A DNA stretch of 53,629 bases from Eubacterium sp. (GTDB lineage Bacteria; Bacillota; Clostridia; Lachnospirales; Lachnospiraceae), in contig JAFRNE010000023.1 in the NCBI GenBank assembly GCA_017430325.1, positions 1-53,629 on the forward strand, read 5' to 3'. The position numbers and the translations under genes are program-made. Position 1 is the stretch's first letter; every line of letters begins with the position of its first letter. The notes below the pieces were generated by a model that made no database searches, was not told the origin of the DNA, and saw only the letters and a list, made by a program, of their open reading frames with translations. Positions 23,350-33,438 of the stretch are shown one piece after another.

Positions 23350-24663
23350 TTACTCCTTGTGCATGTAAGTTCCAACCATGTAATCGATGAACTGCTTGGC
23401 GGTTCTTCCTGAGAGTCCGCCGTGCATCATCTCCCACTTATTGGCTTCGGCCAGAAGCTCCTTCTCATCGATAGTCAGCTCAGGGCATCTTGCCGCAAGA
23501 GTCTTGACTATTTCAAAATACTCCTTCTGGTTCGGCTTACTGTAGTTTATGGTCACGCCGAAACGATCCACCAGAGACATCTTCTCCTGCATAGTATCTG
23601 AATGATGCTTGTCCATATCATAATCATTCTGGTCATTCCAGGTCTCTCTGATAAGGTGACGTCTGTTGGAGGTTGCATAGATAAGCACGTTGTCCGGCTT
23701 CTCCTCGAGACCGCCTTCGATGACTGCCTTGAGGTATTTGTACTCAGTCTCAAAATCCTCAAAGGACAGATCATCCATATATATGATGAACTTATAATTT
23801 CTGTTCTTAACCTCTGAAATAACAGCCGCGATATCATTCAGCTGATGCTTAAATATCTCTATCATCCTGAGGCCGCTGTCATAATACTCATTGATTATAG
23901 CCTTGATACTTGTAGACTTGCCGGTTCCTCTGTCACCGTAGAGCAGGCAGTTATTAGCCTTTCTGCCATTCACGAAGGCTTCTGTATTGTCACGAAGCTT
24001 CTTCTTCTGGATATCGTAGCCCACAAGCTTATCCAGAGACGCTTCCTCGGAATTCTTTATGGCAGTAAACTCAAGACCGCCCTCGTCATTCCTGCTCACT
24101 CTGAAAGCCTTGTTAAGGCCGAACATTCCGACGCCGTGCTTCCTGTAAAACTCAGTGATCAGATCAAATATATCGTTCTCGTCCTTTGCCTCAGCGATAC
24201 CGTCACTTATGCGGCGGACGTATTTACTCACATTCCTGTTAAATACCTGCTCTCTCTTCTCGATGGATGTATAATTTGTTATCACCGAAAAGCAGTCGAT
24301 ACCGAGGTCCTCTTCAAGATAAGAGAAATCATATTCAGCGATCTCCTTGAAGAGCTTCATATCGCTCCTTGCAAATATATTTACGGTTCCGTCGCTGGCA
24401 CCCACTCTCTCACAGGTCAGTGTAAATGGATTCTCATTCATGATGAGGTAGAAGGCGATATAGTCTCTCCAGAGATTCTTGTCGAAGCCGAAGCTCGTAG
24501 CCACCTCCAGCAGCTTTCTGATCTCATTGTAGATCCTGCTGACCAGCTCCTCCTTCTCCGTAAATGCATTCTCATGCTCATATATTATCTTTGCAATATT
24601 GTAGAGTATGCTCTTCTCTGAAGCATCTCTGTACATTACCAGCTTTGCGACTTTGTTATACAT
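23350..24663 (-). CDS. DUF815 AAA+ ATPase
   Basis: 437 residues. Walker A GDRGTGKS (243-250), Walker B FIIYMDDLSFE, and an arginine-containing end (RDYIA.., GGLSGRTAKQFIDYMVG). The N-terminal 200 residues are the family-specific helical region. DUF815 proteins are predicted cytoplasmic ATPases of unknown partner. The neighbourhood (nth, pepD) gives no clear clue. Confidence 0.88.
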   Translation of the reverse strand: MYNKVAKLVMYRDASEKSILYNIAKIIYEHENAFTEKEELVSRIYNEIRKLLEVATSFGFDKNLWRDYIAFYLIMNENPFTLTCERVGASDGTVNIFARSDMKLFKEIAEYDFSYLEEDLGIDCFSVITNYTSIEKREQVFNRNVSKYVRRISDGIAEAKDENDIFDLITEFYRKHGVGMFGLNKAFRVSRNDEGGLEFTAIKNSEEASLDKLVGYDIQKKKLRDNTEAFVNGRKANNCLLYGDRGTGKSTSIKAIINEYYDSGLRMIEIFKHQLNDIAAVISEVKNRNYKFIIYMDDLSFEDFETEYKYLKAVIEGGLEEKPDNVLIYATSNRRHLIRETWNDQNDYDMDKHHSDTMQEKMSLVDRFGVTINYSKPNQKEYFEIVKTLAARCPELTIDEKELLAEANKWEMMHGGLSGRTAKQFIDYMVGTYMHKE

Positions 24664-24711
24664 ATCTGATCCTTTCTGATACTGCTTATTTCAAACCATG
24701 ATATTTTTTTC

Positions 24712-24775
24712 TATGCTTCGAGCACCTTCAGCAGATACTCATTACTATGCTTCAAGAACCTTAAGCAGATACTCG
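24712..24775. repeat. Tandem duplication of the pepD 3' end (period 33 bp)
   Basis: The last ten codons plus stop of pepD (EYLLKVLEA-stop) are repeated just beyond the stop with three to five substitutions, reading NEYLLKVLEA-stop again. Confidence 0.8.
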
Positions 24776-26244
24776 TACATCCTTGCCGACGAGCTGATCG
24801 ACAGGCGCTCGTTGACTGTATGAATATCGAACATGTCCGGTCCGAAGGATACTGCGTCCAGCCCCGGAAGCTTCTCAGCCAGAAGTCCGCACTCAAGTCC
24901 TGCGTGTATCACTGTAACTGCCGGCTCTTTTCCGAGCATCTCATTAAATACACCAACCATCTTCTCGCGGAGTGCCGACTCACTCTTATATTCCCAGGCC
25001 GGATATGCGTTGTAGAAGTTTGCAGTTGCTTTAAGGCTTTCGGCAATGATAGCGACTCTGTCCACAAGCGCCTGCTTCGCGCTTCCAACTGAACTTCTGA
25101 GTCCGTAAATAAGAGAAAGCTCACCGTCCTGCACCTTCATGATACCGAGGTTAAGCGAGGTTTCTACAAGACCTTCGATGTCTCCTGACATCTTGATGAT
25201 ACCGTTTGGAATCGCAAGGATAAGTCCGATTGCCTTTCTGAGTGAAGCATCCGACATAACAAGACCATCACCGTATGGGTTATTCTTCTCCGCGTCATCC
25301 GCAGCCTTCGAATCATCTTCGCCCTTCAGTATCAGCTCAACCTTTCCGTTACCGTCTGTATTTTTATATTCGTTTCTTACCGTTTCTGTCAGTTCTGCCA
25401 GCGTCTTTTTGATCTCATCGATCTGGCTGTGATCCAGAAATACATCCGCAGTCGACTCGAAAGGAATCGCATTCTCCTTGCCGCCGCCGGACATTTGGGA
25501 AACCTTTATGTAGAAGCCTTTATTCGTAAGTGTAAGCAGCGCTCTTGCAAGAAGTCGGTCCGCATTGATCTTCTGCTTATCTATATCCGAACCAGAATGT
25601 CCGCCAAGAAGCCCTGAAACCTTTATCACCGCAGGTGCCACATAGTTTTCCTGAAGCTCTGTCATCTCCAGTGGCAGACGTACCTCTGCTCTTATGCCGC
25701 CTGCGCAGCCGGTGATGAATGTTCCCTCTTCCTCCGAATCAATATTTATCAGCTGTCTTCCCTTAAGCACGCTCACATCCAGTCCGGAAGCGCCCTCCAT
25801 TCCGACCTCCTCAGAGGTTGTAAATACGCACTCAAGGCGCGGCGCATTTACAGAAGGATCATCAAGTATTGCAAGCATATACGCGGCAGCTATTCCGTCA
25901 TCTCCGCCAAGAGTTGTCCCCTTCGCCTTAATAAAGTCACCGTCGATATAGATATCCAGCGGATCCTTCATAAAATCATGCTTCGATTCCGTTGTCTTCT
26001 CACATACCATATCGATATGCCCCTGAAGGATGACAGCCGGATCCCCCTCTCTTCCCGCAGACGCCGGTCTAATTATTATCACATTATAGAGGCTGTCCTG
26101 ATAAACCTCAAAGCCTCTCTCCTTCGCAAACGCAGTTATATAATCACTTACTGCCTTCTCATTATATGACCCTCTCGGAATCTTCGTAAGTTCCTCGAAA
26201 TAATAAAAAACCTTCTCCGGTTTAAGTCCTGATAAAATACCCAT
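24745..26244 (-). CDS. pepD: Aminoacyl-histidine dipeptidase (M20 family)
   Basis: 499 residues, usual for PepD. M20 metal motifs are visible: LQGHIDMVCEKT, TTLGGDDGIAAAYMLA and TTSEEVGMEGASGLD; a late His is in TVIHAGLECGLL. Hydrolyses Xaa-His dipeptides and others in the cytoplasm, with two metal ions. Its last codons are duplicated after the stop. Confidence 0.93.
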   Translation of the reverse strand: MGILSGLKPEKVFYYFEELTKIPRGSYNEKAVSDYITAFAKERGFEVYQDSLYNVIIIRPASAGREGDPAVILQGHIDMVCEKTTESKHDFMKDPLDIYIDGDFIKAKGTTLGGDDGIAAAYMLAILDDPSVNAPRLECVFTTSEEVGMEGASGLDVSVLKGRQLINIDSEEEGTFITGCAGGIRAEVRLPLEMTELQENYVAPAVIKVSGLLGGHSGSDIDKQKINADRLLARALLTLTNKGFYIKVSQMSGGGKENAIPFESTADVFLDHSQIDEIKKTLAELTETVRNEYKNTDGNGKVELILKGEDDSKAADDAEKNNPYGDGLVMSDASLRKAIGLILAIPNGIIKMSGDIEGLVETSLNLGIMKVQDGELSLIYGLRSSVGSAKQALVDRVAIIAESLKATANFYNAYPAWEYKSESALREKMVGVFNEMLGKEPAVTVIHAGLECGLLAEKLPGLDAVSFGPDMFDIHTVNERLSISSSARMYEYLLKVLEA

Positions 26245-26347
26245 AGTCGCACCTCGTATCGTATATTATTCCATGACTAAAGTCATGATCCGTTCTGAAA
26301 ACATGTCTTAATAATACCACTTCTTTTATGATTATTCTATCAACATA

Positions 26348-26395
26348 TAAAAAAAAGAAACAGATGCCTCCATATCTCCGAAAGCATCCGTTTCT
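26348..26395 (-). terminator. Terminator of the nfn operon
   Basis: GAAACGGATGC / GCATCTGTTTC (minus-strand reading, one G-T pair) followed by eight T residues, just after the NfnB-type gene. Confidence 0.9.
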
Positions 26396-26422
26396 TTAAA
26401 TATCGTATTTTCAAGGGAATTA

Positions 26423-27811
26423 TTAGTTAAGTCCCTGCATATATTCATCCATTGCCTTAGCAGCTGCCTTTCCGGCACCCATGGCAAGAATAACTGTTGC
26501 TGCACCTGTTACAGCATCACCGCCGGCATATACGCCCTCTCTTGAAGTAAGTCCTGTTACCTCATCAGCAACGATACCGCCCCACTTCTGTGTCTCAAGT
26601 CCCTCTGTTGTAGACTTGATGAGTGGGTTTGGTGAAGTACCGATTGACATGATCATACAATCGCATTCGATCTCATTTATTGCGCCCTCAACAGGAACCG
26701 GTCTTCTTCTGCCTGACTCATCAGGCTCAGAAAGTTCCATCTGCTGGCACTTAATGCTCTTAACCCAGCCGTTCTCACCAACAACCTCTACAGGACTGTT
26801 AAGGAATGCAAACTTGATTCCTTCTTCCTCTGCATGCTCAACCTCTTCTGCTCTTGCAGGAAGCTCATCCTTAGTTCTTCTGTAAACGATAGTTACATCA
26901 GCGCCAAGTCTCTTAGCACATCTTGCAGCATCCATAGCAACGTTTCCGCCACCAACGATAACTGCCTTCTTAGGATGCATGATAGGTGTCTTTGATTCAT
27001 CAAGATAAGCCTTCATAAGATTGATTCTTGTAAGGAACTCATTTGCTGAATAAACACCGTTAAGGTTTTCACCTGGTATATTCATAAACTTAGGAAGTCC
27101 GGCACCTGATCCGATAAATACAGTATCATAACCAAACTCTTCCTTAAGCTCATCTATTGAAATAGTCTTACCGATAACAACATTTGTCTCGATCTTAACA
27201 CCGAGAGCCTTAAGTCCGTCGATCTCCTTCTGAACGATAGACTTTGGAAGTCTGAATTCAGGAATACCATAAGCAAGAACGCCGCCTGCAAGGTGAAGTG
27301 CTTCGTAAATAGTTACTTCATAGCCCTTCTTTGCAAGATCTCCTGCGCAGGCAAGTCCTGAAGGACCTGAACCGATGATAGCTACCTTATGTCCGTTTGA
27401 AACCGGCTTTACAGGTGCTTCGGTTGCATGTGCATTGTGATAATCTGCTACAAATCTCTCAAGACGTCCGATAGCAACAGGCTCACCCTTGATACCTCTT
27501 ACACACTTCTGCTCACACTGTGTTTCCTGTGGACATACACGTCCGCATACTGCTGGAAGAGAGCTTGAACGCGCGATGATCTGATAAGCTTCCTCAAATC
27601 TTCCGTTCTTTACTTCCTCGATAAATTCAGGAATATCTACCTGTACAGGACAGCCTGAAACACAAGGTCTGTGCTTGCAGTGAAGGCATCTCTCTGCCTC
27701 CTCGATCGCCATCTCTTCTGTATATCCGAGAGCAACCTCGTCAAAATTCTTATTTCTTACATCAGGCTCCTGTGATGGCATCTTATGTTTTTCCAAAGAC
27801 ATATTAGGCAT
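26423..27811 (-). CDS. nfnB: NfnB-type subunit, NADPH-dependent (glutamate synthase small-subunit family)
   Basis: 462 residues. N-terminal 4Fe-4S ligands: CLHCKHRPCVSGCPVQVDIPEF and CGRVCPQETQCEQKC. FAD motif GSGPSGLACAGDLAKKG and NADPH motif GGGNVAMDAARCAKRLG follow. On its own the sequence would be called a gltD/SudB-like protein; with the NfnA-type gene 2 bp upstream it is the large subunit of the electron-bifurcating NADH-dependent ferredoxin:NADP oxidoreductase. Confidence 0.9.
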   Translation of the reverse strand: MPNMSLEKHKMPSQEPDVRNKNFDEVALGYTEEMAIEEAERCLHCKHRPCVSGCPVQVDIPEFIEEVKNGRFEEAYQIIARSSSLPAVCGRVCPQETQCEQKCVRGIKGEPVAIGRLERFVADYHNAHATEAPVKPVSNGHKVAIIGSGPSGLACAGDLAKKGYEVTIYEALHLAGGVLAYGIPEFRLPKSIVQKEIDGLKALGVKIETNVVIGKTISIDELKEEFGYDTVFIGSGAGLPKFMNIPGENLNGVYSANEFLTRINLMKAYLDESKTPIMHPKKAVIVGGGNVAMDAARCAKRLGADVTIVYRRTKDELPARAEEVEHAEEEGIKFAFLNSPVEVVGENGWVKSIKCQQMELSEPDESGRRRPVPVEGAINEIECDCMIMSIGTSPNPLIKSTTEGLETQKWGGIVADEVTGLTSREGVYAGGDAVTGAATVILAMGAGKAAAKAMDEYMQGLN

Positions 27812-27813
27812 CT

Positions 27814-28656
27814 CTACTTCACCTCCATTTTAAGTAAGTTGCAGGCTTCTTCACGAGCCTTCTGTTCAAATGGTCTGTAAGTAGCAGAACGTGCCATTGC
27901 CTCGTCAAAATCAACCTCAAAACCATCAAAGTCAGGACCATCAACACAAGCAAACTTTGTCTTTCCGCCAACTGTAAGACGGCAGCCGCCGCACATACCT
28001 GTTCCGTCAACCATGATAGGGTTCATGCTGACGATGGTCTTAACATTGTATTTCTTAGTAACTGCAACAACGAACTTCATCATGATAAGTGGTCCGATAG
28101 TGATAACCTCATCGTACTCCTCACCTGATTCGATAAGCTTTTCGAGAGCCTGTGTAACAAGACCCTTCTCACCAGCAGTTCCGTCATCTGTCATAAGAAC
28201 GTATTTATCACTTGCTTCCTTGAACTCATCCTCAAGAATGATAAGATCCTTGTTTCTGAAACCAACGATCGAATGAACCTCGCAGCCGATCTCATGAAGC
28301 TTCTTAGCGATAGGATAAGCGATAGCACAGCCAACACCGCCACCTACAACTGCAACCTTCTTAAGACCCTCTGTCTCAGTAGCCTTACCGAGAGGTCCTA
28401 CAAAATCGTTAATAAATCCGCCCTCAGGAAGGCTGTTAAGTGTCTCTGTTGCCCCACCAACGATCTGGAATATGATTGTTACAGAACCCTTCTCACGGTC
28501 ATAACCTGCGATAGTGAGTGGAATTCTCTCTCCGTCTGCAGTAGCACGGAGGATTATAAACTGGCCAGGCTCAGCCTTTCTCGCAACCAGCGGTGCTTCC
28601 ACTTCCATAAGTGTTACCGTTGGATTGAGAGCCTTCTTTGTAAGAATCTTGTACAT
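27814..28656 (-). CDS. nfnA: NfnA-type FAD/[2Fe-2S] subunit
   Basis: 280 residues. FAD-binding beta-barrel (AEPGQFIILRATADGERIPLTIAG), NAD motif VVGGGVGCAIAYPIAKKL, and the C-terminal [2Fe-2S] site GMCGGCRLTVGGKTKFACVDGP with its nearby Asp ligand. Homologous to dihydroorotate dehydrogenase electron-transfer subunit PyrK, but the gene pair shows it is NfnA. Together they balance NADH, NADPH and ferredoxin in the anaerobe's cytoplasm. Confidence 0.9.
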   Translation of the reverse strand: MYKILTKKALNPTVTLMEVEAPLVARKAEPGQFIILRATADGERIPLTIAGYDREKGSVTIIFQIVGGATETLNSLPEGGFINDFVGPLGKATETEGLKKVAVVGGGVGCAIAYPIAKKLHEIGCEVHSIVGFRNKDLIILEDEFKEASDKYVLMTDDGTAGEKGLVTQALEKLIESGEEYDEVITIGPLIMMKFVVAVTKKYNVKTIVSMNPIMVDGTGMCGGCRLTVGGKTKFACVDGPDFDGFEVDFDEAMARSATYRPFEQKAREEACNLLKMEVK

Positions 28657-28789
28657 TTCAAATACTCCCTCTTAGATATATAAATACACTATTTTTTCAA
28701 CTTATAAATACGTTGTCTGACATCACGCACATCTTGTCTGACTAACGATTGATAATTATACAATACGAACCACAGTTTTATCAAGTATT

Positions 28790-30202
28790 TTATAATATTC
28801 CGTCTGTGTAATTGTTTGTATTTGTATAATCACTTACATCACCCAAAGATGATGGATCGTAACCAGGGATGTCGATATTGAGTGACTGACCACCCTCGTT
28901 CTGTGCAGAACTGCTGCCATATCCGAGTGATGACTGCTGCGATTCACCAAGCGAACCATAAGTACCATACTGATCTACAGGTGCGCCTGAATTATCGAAT
29001 CCGAGAGGTCTCTGTGCCTCAACAGGTGCTTCAGCAGGTGCTGTATTGTAGCTGCCAGGATTAAACGAGATCTTGTCAGGAAGAGGACCATCTCCTTCAG
29101 TAACCTGATTGAAGAGATACTGCTCTTTTGGTTCCGGATGCTCAAGCTCGTATTTCTTATGTTCTACTGCAGCTATGAGATCTCTGAAGTTGTTCTGAGC
29201 TGCCATTGCGATATCCTCATTATATCCGCAGATGATATATGGAAGCTGTGCATGAACGCTCTCGATGAGGTCGTTCTGTTCATTCTCATTTTTAACTGTA
29301 AATGAAGTTGTCTTGTTGTTTCTATCAACAAAGTTTACAGCGTAGGTCTTGGTCGTGCTGACTGTAACAACACCGTAAGCCTTATTCTTTGTAGAAGTGA
29401 TCTTTCCGTGGCACCAGATGACATCCTTAAGGAATATAAGGATAGGTGAGAAACCACCCTGAAATATAACATTAGGTGTAAGCACGATATTTCCGATCTT
29501 CTTACCGAAGGTGATCTCACTCGCAAGCTGATCAGGGTTAATGCCTGAACCAAGAACCCTAGCCTCGATGTTCTTTTTGGTCTTTCCGCCGCCCATTGTG
29601 ATGATACTTATAATACCACCCACAAAGAGAGCGATACCAATGACTATCATGATCCAGTCTTTGAATTTCATCTGTCTTGGGAAAGCCTTGTACTCGAGAG
29701 TCTTATAGATTGACTTATAGCCATCGCCTGTGGCGCCCATATAATCAAGAGCATCAATGAAAGCTTCCTTTTCATCCGATCTCATATCACGGACTCTTCC
29801 TGCTCCTGAAAGATAAACTGTTGACTGTGTGTAGTTGTCATATGCATACCAGAAAGCATCTACAGCCTTCTCAGCAACATCCACATCATCCTCATCAAAA
29901 TACATTCCCATGAAGAAATTGTTATCCGGATTGGTCTCATCAGTTACCCAGAGGATGTAGCCTGTACCATTATCGTCATAACCATACTGTCCAACGATGG
30001 TCCATACATCCGTAAACTTATAATATCCGTTATCTACTGAACCCGGAGCACATTTTGTCAGCTCCTTGCTTGCTGTCATATAGCCGATGAAGATCCTTCC
30101 ACCTATTGCTGCAATACCAAGTCCGAGAAGTATAAATACTATTCCCAGGATCACACGACTTTTTCTTGTGCTCTTAAATACTACTTTGTTAAACTTATCC
30201 AT
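28790..30202 (-). CDS. Two-helix membrane protein with Gln/Ser-rich tail
   Basis: 470 residues from ATG 30202 with GGGAGAGG upstream (a longer frame from 30256 has no site). Membrane segments are near residues 14-42 (ILGIVFILLGLGIAAIGG) and 185-210 (WIMIVIGIALFVGGIISIIT), with an outside domain between them containing Asp-rich strands. After the second helix comes a cytoplasmic-like domain (VLTPNVIFQGGFSPILIFLKDVIWCHGKITSTKN) and a low-complexity tail. No family recognised with certainty; typical of Lachnospiraceae envelope proteins. Confidence 0.7.
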   Translation of the reverse strand: MDKFNKVVFKSTRKSRVILGIVFILLGLGIAAIGGRIFIGYMTASKELTKCAPGSVDNGYYKFTDVWTIVGQYGYDDNGTGYILWVTDETNPDNNFFMGMYFDEDDVDVAEKAVDAFWYAYDNYTQSTVYLSGAGRVRDMRSDEKEAFIDALDYMGATGDGYKSIYKTLEYKAFPRQMKFKDWIMIVIGIALFVGGIISIITMGGGKTKKNIEARVLGSGINPDQLASEITFGKKIGNIVLTPNVIFQGGFSPILIFLKDVIWCHGKITSTKNKAYGVVTVSTTKTYAVNFVDRNNKTTSFTVKNENEQNDLIESVHAQLPYIICGYNEDIAMAAQNNFRDLIAAVEHKKYELEHPEPKEQYLFNQVTEGDGPLPDKISFNPGSYNTAPAEAPVEAQRPLGFDNSGAPVDQYGTYGSLGESQQSSLGYGSSSAQNEGGQSLNIDIPGYDPSSLGDVSDYTNTNNYTDGIL

Positions 30203-30236
30203 TATTCCTCTCCCGTTTCTAAGTTTCAATTTTATA

Positions 30237-31049
30237 TTAAGCCGCCAGATTTTCATACATCATTCCGAAGGCTTTATCACTTATCTCCTGAGTTGACATC
30301 CTGCTGACCTCTTCGGCCGGGATGACACCCAGTATGTCTATGTCCACCTTGATCCTCTTGAACATAAATCTTCTGAATACTCTGTCACTGTTCTTGATCG
30401 TCATGACCGCCACCGGACAATGGGCTTTCTTCGCTATCTTGAAGGCGCCCGCCCTGAAAGGCAGCAGAGGCTCGGAGGTTTTATTTTCCTTGCCCTCCGG
30501 GTAGATACCCAGATTACAGTGGCCTGTTTTGATATATTCAGCCGCTTTATTGATGGTGGCAATGGCATTTCTTGTATTTTCCCTGTCCAGATCCAGACAG
30601 CCGACCGCCTTCATATATCTTCCGACGAAAGGGATCCTGAGGTTCTCTTCCTTCGATATGTAGGCCATGTCGTATTTCTTAAGCCTTGTGATACCGATCA
30701 GCGGATCAAATATCGATCTGTGGTTGCTTACGATCAGGAAGTTATCCTGCGGCAGCTTTTCTTTGCCGCTGATCCTAACCCTGAATCTGAAGGTGTCAAC
30801 AAATACCTTAAGTGTCAGAAGACCAAACCATCTGTAGAAGGTATGTATCGATTTCGGAAGCTTCTTCTCATTGATCGTGGTTCCCACAAGCGCAAATATA
30901 GCCACATGCAGGGCGAAAAGCGCTATGTAGCCGGTTATCGTCATTCCCGCCACGATGAAGTATCCCGAAACTTTCCTGAACAGGTGCCTCGCAAATGCGT
31001 ACATCAGCGAGCTTACAAAACTAATTCCCATGTAGATTAAATGAAGCAT
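30237..31049 (-). CDS. 1-acyl-glycerol-3-phosphate acyltransferase-like protein
   Basis: 270 residues. NHRSIFD (109-115) is the acyltransferase NHx4D box and YPEGK (183-187) the EGTR-equivalent box, in the order of PlsC enzymes. Two membrane segments lie at about 30-60. Probably transfers an acyl chain to lysophosphatidate in membrane lipid synthesis. Confidence 0.88.
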   Translation of the reverse strand: MLHLIYMGISFVSSLMYAFARHLFRKVSGYFIVAGMTITGYIALFALHVAIFALVGTTINEKKLPKSIHTFYRWFGLLTLKVFVDTFRFRVRISGKEKLPQDNFLIVSNHRSIFDPLIGITRLKKYDMAYISKEENLRIPFVGRYMKAVGCLDLDRENTRNAIATINKAAEYIKTGHCNLGIYPEGKENKTSEPLLPFRAGAFKIAKKAHCPVAVMTIKNSDRVFRRFMFKRIKVDIDILGVIPAEEVSRMSTQEISDKAFGMMYENLAA

Positions 31050-31067
31050 ATCTTTCCCCTATAACTC

Positions 31068-33422
31068 TTAACTTATGTCCATTTTTTCTTCTGCATCATC
31101 CAGGTCTTTATAACCGTACATTTTGACCGTATTTTCCATTATCTTGATGGTGAGGTTGATGCCCTCCCTGCAGAGAGCCGCAACAAATCTTCCGTACATC
31201 AGAAGCATCTTGTCACTGTAGGAATACAGCTCACCTCTCTGATAGGTCTCGGAAGAGGTGCTCCACCCAACATCCTCTTTTGTATGGATGAGTCTTGCAT
31301 TCTCCGATAGTCTCGGATACTTTGCAGCAAACTCCTCCATCCATCCGGTCTCTATTCTGGTCAGCTCTTTCACAAGAGCCTTTTTGTTTTCCGGAACCGG
31401 CGGAAGCTTGTCTTTTATCAGCTTGAACTCCTCCGGAGCCGTTGTTTCCATCATGTAACCGTATTTCTCGGTGATCATATTTCTGCCCTCGGCTATGACT
31501 CCCTCAAAATCGGTAAGATACTGAACCAGCATCTCCTTGGTCCAGGTCAGGTACTGACTCATACGCATGACCTTAAAGGTTGGCCAGTTATTCTGGCAGT
31601 AAGCTCGTCCGCCCTTGTTGTTCACGGCATCAAAGGCTCGGAACTCAACTTTTGCAACCTCCTCCGCAAGATGCGGAATGTCCATCATGTATATCTCAGC
31701 CTTTCGCTGGAAATTATCTGCGTAATCAGGAAGGAAGGTACTGTTGCCCCACACGATTCCCTGATCCTTAAGCTCCCTGAGCACCGTGAAGCAAAGCTTC
31801 TCAAGATATCTTGATATCTTTTCGGTCTCGGTCACATTGGTAAGCATTATATCATCGATCAGCCTTCCCAGGTAGGAAATATGCGGCAGACCGTCTATTC
31901 CTTTTCTCAGCCACTTTTCATGGGGCGCGTAGGTCTTGTTCAGAAGATAAATAAGCTCCAGCGCATCCTTTACAGCCGACGAAAGTATAAGTCCGGCAGC
32001 CGTGAAGTCCTTCCTTGCAGACACACGTTTGAAGTTATACTGTCCCTCACGTCCAAGCATGGTCGTAAGGTTTGCTATCTTAAGGAAGCTTACATATTCC
32101 GGATAATGCCTTTGCAGCTTCTCTCTTATCGCCGTAAATACGCCCAGGTCATCCCTGTAGATCTCACCGTTCACTGCCGCAGCAAGTCCGGATTCCTCAC
32201 AGGTCAGATAATCTCCATCTCTCTGCGGACCGTTTGGATAACCTGTATGTTCTTCATAGAAGTCTGTTATCTTTCTGACTCCGCTTCTCTTTGCAGCCTT
32301 TTCATTTCTGAAGCTGCTGACGATCTCCCCGGCCTCCTCAGGCCTGTCTGATATGTATTTATCAAGTATTATCTCGTATTCTTTCTGGAGCGCCTCACCG
32401 ATCTTATCATAATCTTCATCAGTAAGCCACATCGAAAAGCCCGGACCGAAATCATGATCTCTCGAAAGGCTGTCATCAAAGCCGAAGCACTCCGAACCGG
32501 AGCCCGCCTTTCCCACTGCTATACGACCGGCATATTCCGGAAACTTCTCTTCGATCATCGCTTTTCCAAGCTTATCATAGAAGTCTCTCGAAAGCTTCAG
32601 GCCGTAGCCGCCGCTTGTTTCTTCAGTTATATCTTCATGACCAAGGAAAGCTTCGTATTTCTCCCTGATCCTCTTATAGTCATCGTTCTGTCCGACAAAG
32701 TCCTCCACCATCTTCATGGCACTGAGGTAATTCTCCGCCGCTTTATCCTTCTGTCCGAGCTTTGCGTAAACATCCGCAAGTCCGGTTATGGCTGCCGCGT
32801 GGTGGCTGTCACTGACCTTCTTCTCCGTAAATATCTCTATGGCTTCCGTAAGATCCACAAGTGCAGCTCCAAGCTCGCCCTCTTCTATCTCGCAATTGCC
32901 AAGATTTGCAAGGGTTACAGCCGTCTGGAACTCCTTATGAGGAGTATCCCTGCATATGCTGAGGGCTCTCTCAAGTGCCTCAGCTGCTTTATCGAAACGT
33001 CCCAGCTCCTGATAAAGGAGTGCGACATTATTATTTGCCTCTGCAAACTTAAAATCGTTCGGAGGAAGCTGTTCATGGAAGATCGCAAATACCTCCGCAT
33101 ACCTCTCCGCCGATTCCTGATATTTTCCCGCAGCCCTGTAGACCGTAGCTGCGTTAAGGAGCGTCATGGCATAAGGAATCGTGCCGGCAAGTCCTAAATC
33201 CCTCATTATGCCGGCCGCCTCTTCTGCAGCGCTTATCGCTTTATCGTGAAGGCTCTTCACGCGGTAATAGCCCATCATCTCATTTAAGATGGTCACCCGT
33301 GCTTCCTTGTCGCCTTCCGCTTCAGTCTTAGCAAGCCACTCCTCGTAGAAGGCCGGTACCTCGTCCTGCCTTCCCTCTCTATACAATTCTCTCTGTTTTT
33401 CGAAAAATCCCTGTAACTCCAC
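31068..33422 (-). CDS. TPR protein with DUF4037 nucleotidyltransferase-like domain
   Basis: 784 residues. TPR-like helical pairs span about 43-250 (ALLYQELGRFDKAAEALERALSI and similar). A nucleotidyltransferase-like site follows: AVGKAGSGSECFGFDDSLSRDHDFG (303-326), with Gly-Ser and two Asp-type ligands. DUF4037 covers the C-terminal half (AFDAVNNKGGRAYCQNNWPTFKVMRMSQYL). The target is unknown; DUF4037 proteins are predicted to modify a partner by nucleotide transfer. Confidence 0.85.
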   Translation of the reverse strand: MELQGFFEKQRELYREGRQDEVPAFYEEWLAKTEAEGDKEARVTILNEMMGYYRVKSLHDKAISAAEEAAGIMRDLGLAGTIPYAMTLLNAATVYRAAGKYQESAERYAEVFAIFHEQLPPNDFKFAEANNNVALLYQELGRFDKAAEALERALSICRDTPHKEFQTAVTLANLGNCEIEEGELGAALVDLTEAIEIFTEKKVSDSHHAAAITGLADVYAKLGQKDKAAENYLSAMKMVEDFVGQNDDYKRIREKYEAFLGHEDITEETSGGYGLKLSRDFYDKLGKAMIEEKFPEYAGRIAVGKAGSGSECFGFDDSLSRDHDFGPGFSMWLTDEDYDKIGEALQKEYEIILDKYISDRPEEAGEIVSSFRNEKAAKRSGVRKITDFYEEHTGYPNGPQRDGDYLTCEESGLAAAVNGEIYRDDLGVFTAIREKLQRHYPEYVSFLKIANLTTMLGREGQYNFKRVSARKDFTAAGLILSSAVKDALELIYLLNKTYAPHEKWLRKGIDGLPHISYLGRLIDDIMLTNVTETEKISRYLEKLCFTVLRELKDQGIVWGNSTFLPDYADNFQRKAEIYMMDIPHLAEEVAKVEFRAFDAVNNKGGRAYCQNNWPTFKVMRMSQYLTWTKEMLVQYLTDFEGVIAEGRNMITEKYGYMMETTAPEEFKLIKDKLPPVPENKKALVKELTRIETGWMEEFAAKYPRLSENARLIHTKEDVGWSTSSETYQRGELYSYSDKMLLMYGRFVAALCREGINLTIKIMENTVKMYGYKDLDDAEEKMDIS

Positions 33423-33438
33423 TGACTTTTCCTTTATT

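Noticed and set aside
23210..23437. 75-aa minus-strand ORF across the minisatellite
   Set aside because: Starts inside the DUF815 coding region, has no ribosome site, and its sequence is mostly the translated 15-bp repeat.
23845..24621. 258-aa plus-strand ORF
   Set aside because: Antisense to the DUF815 ATPase gene, whose Walker motifs prove the coding strand.
32454..33197. 247-aa plus-strand ORF
   Set aside because: Lies wholly inside the DUF4037/TPR gene and shows no family features or start signal.
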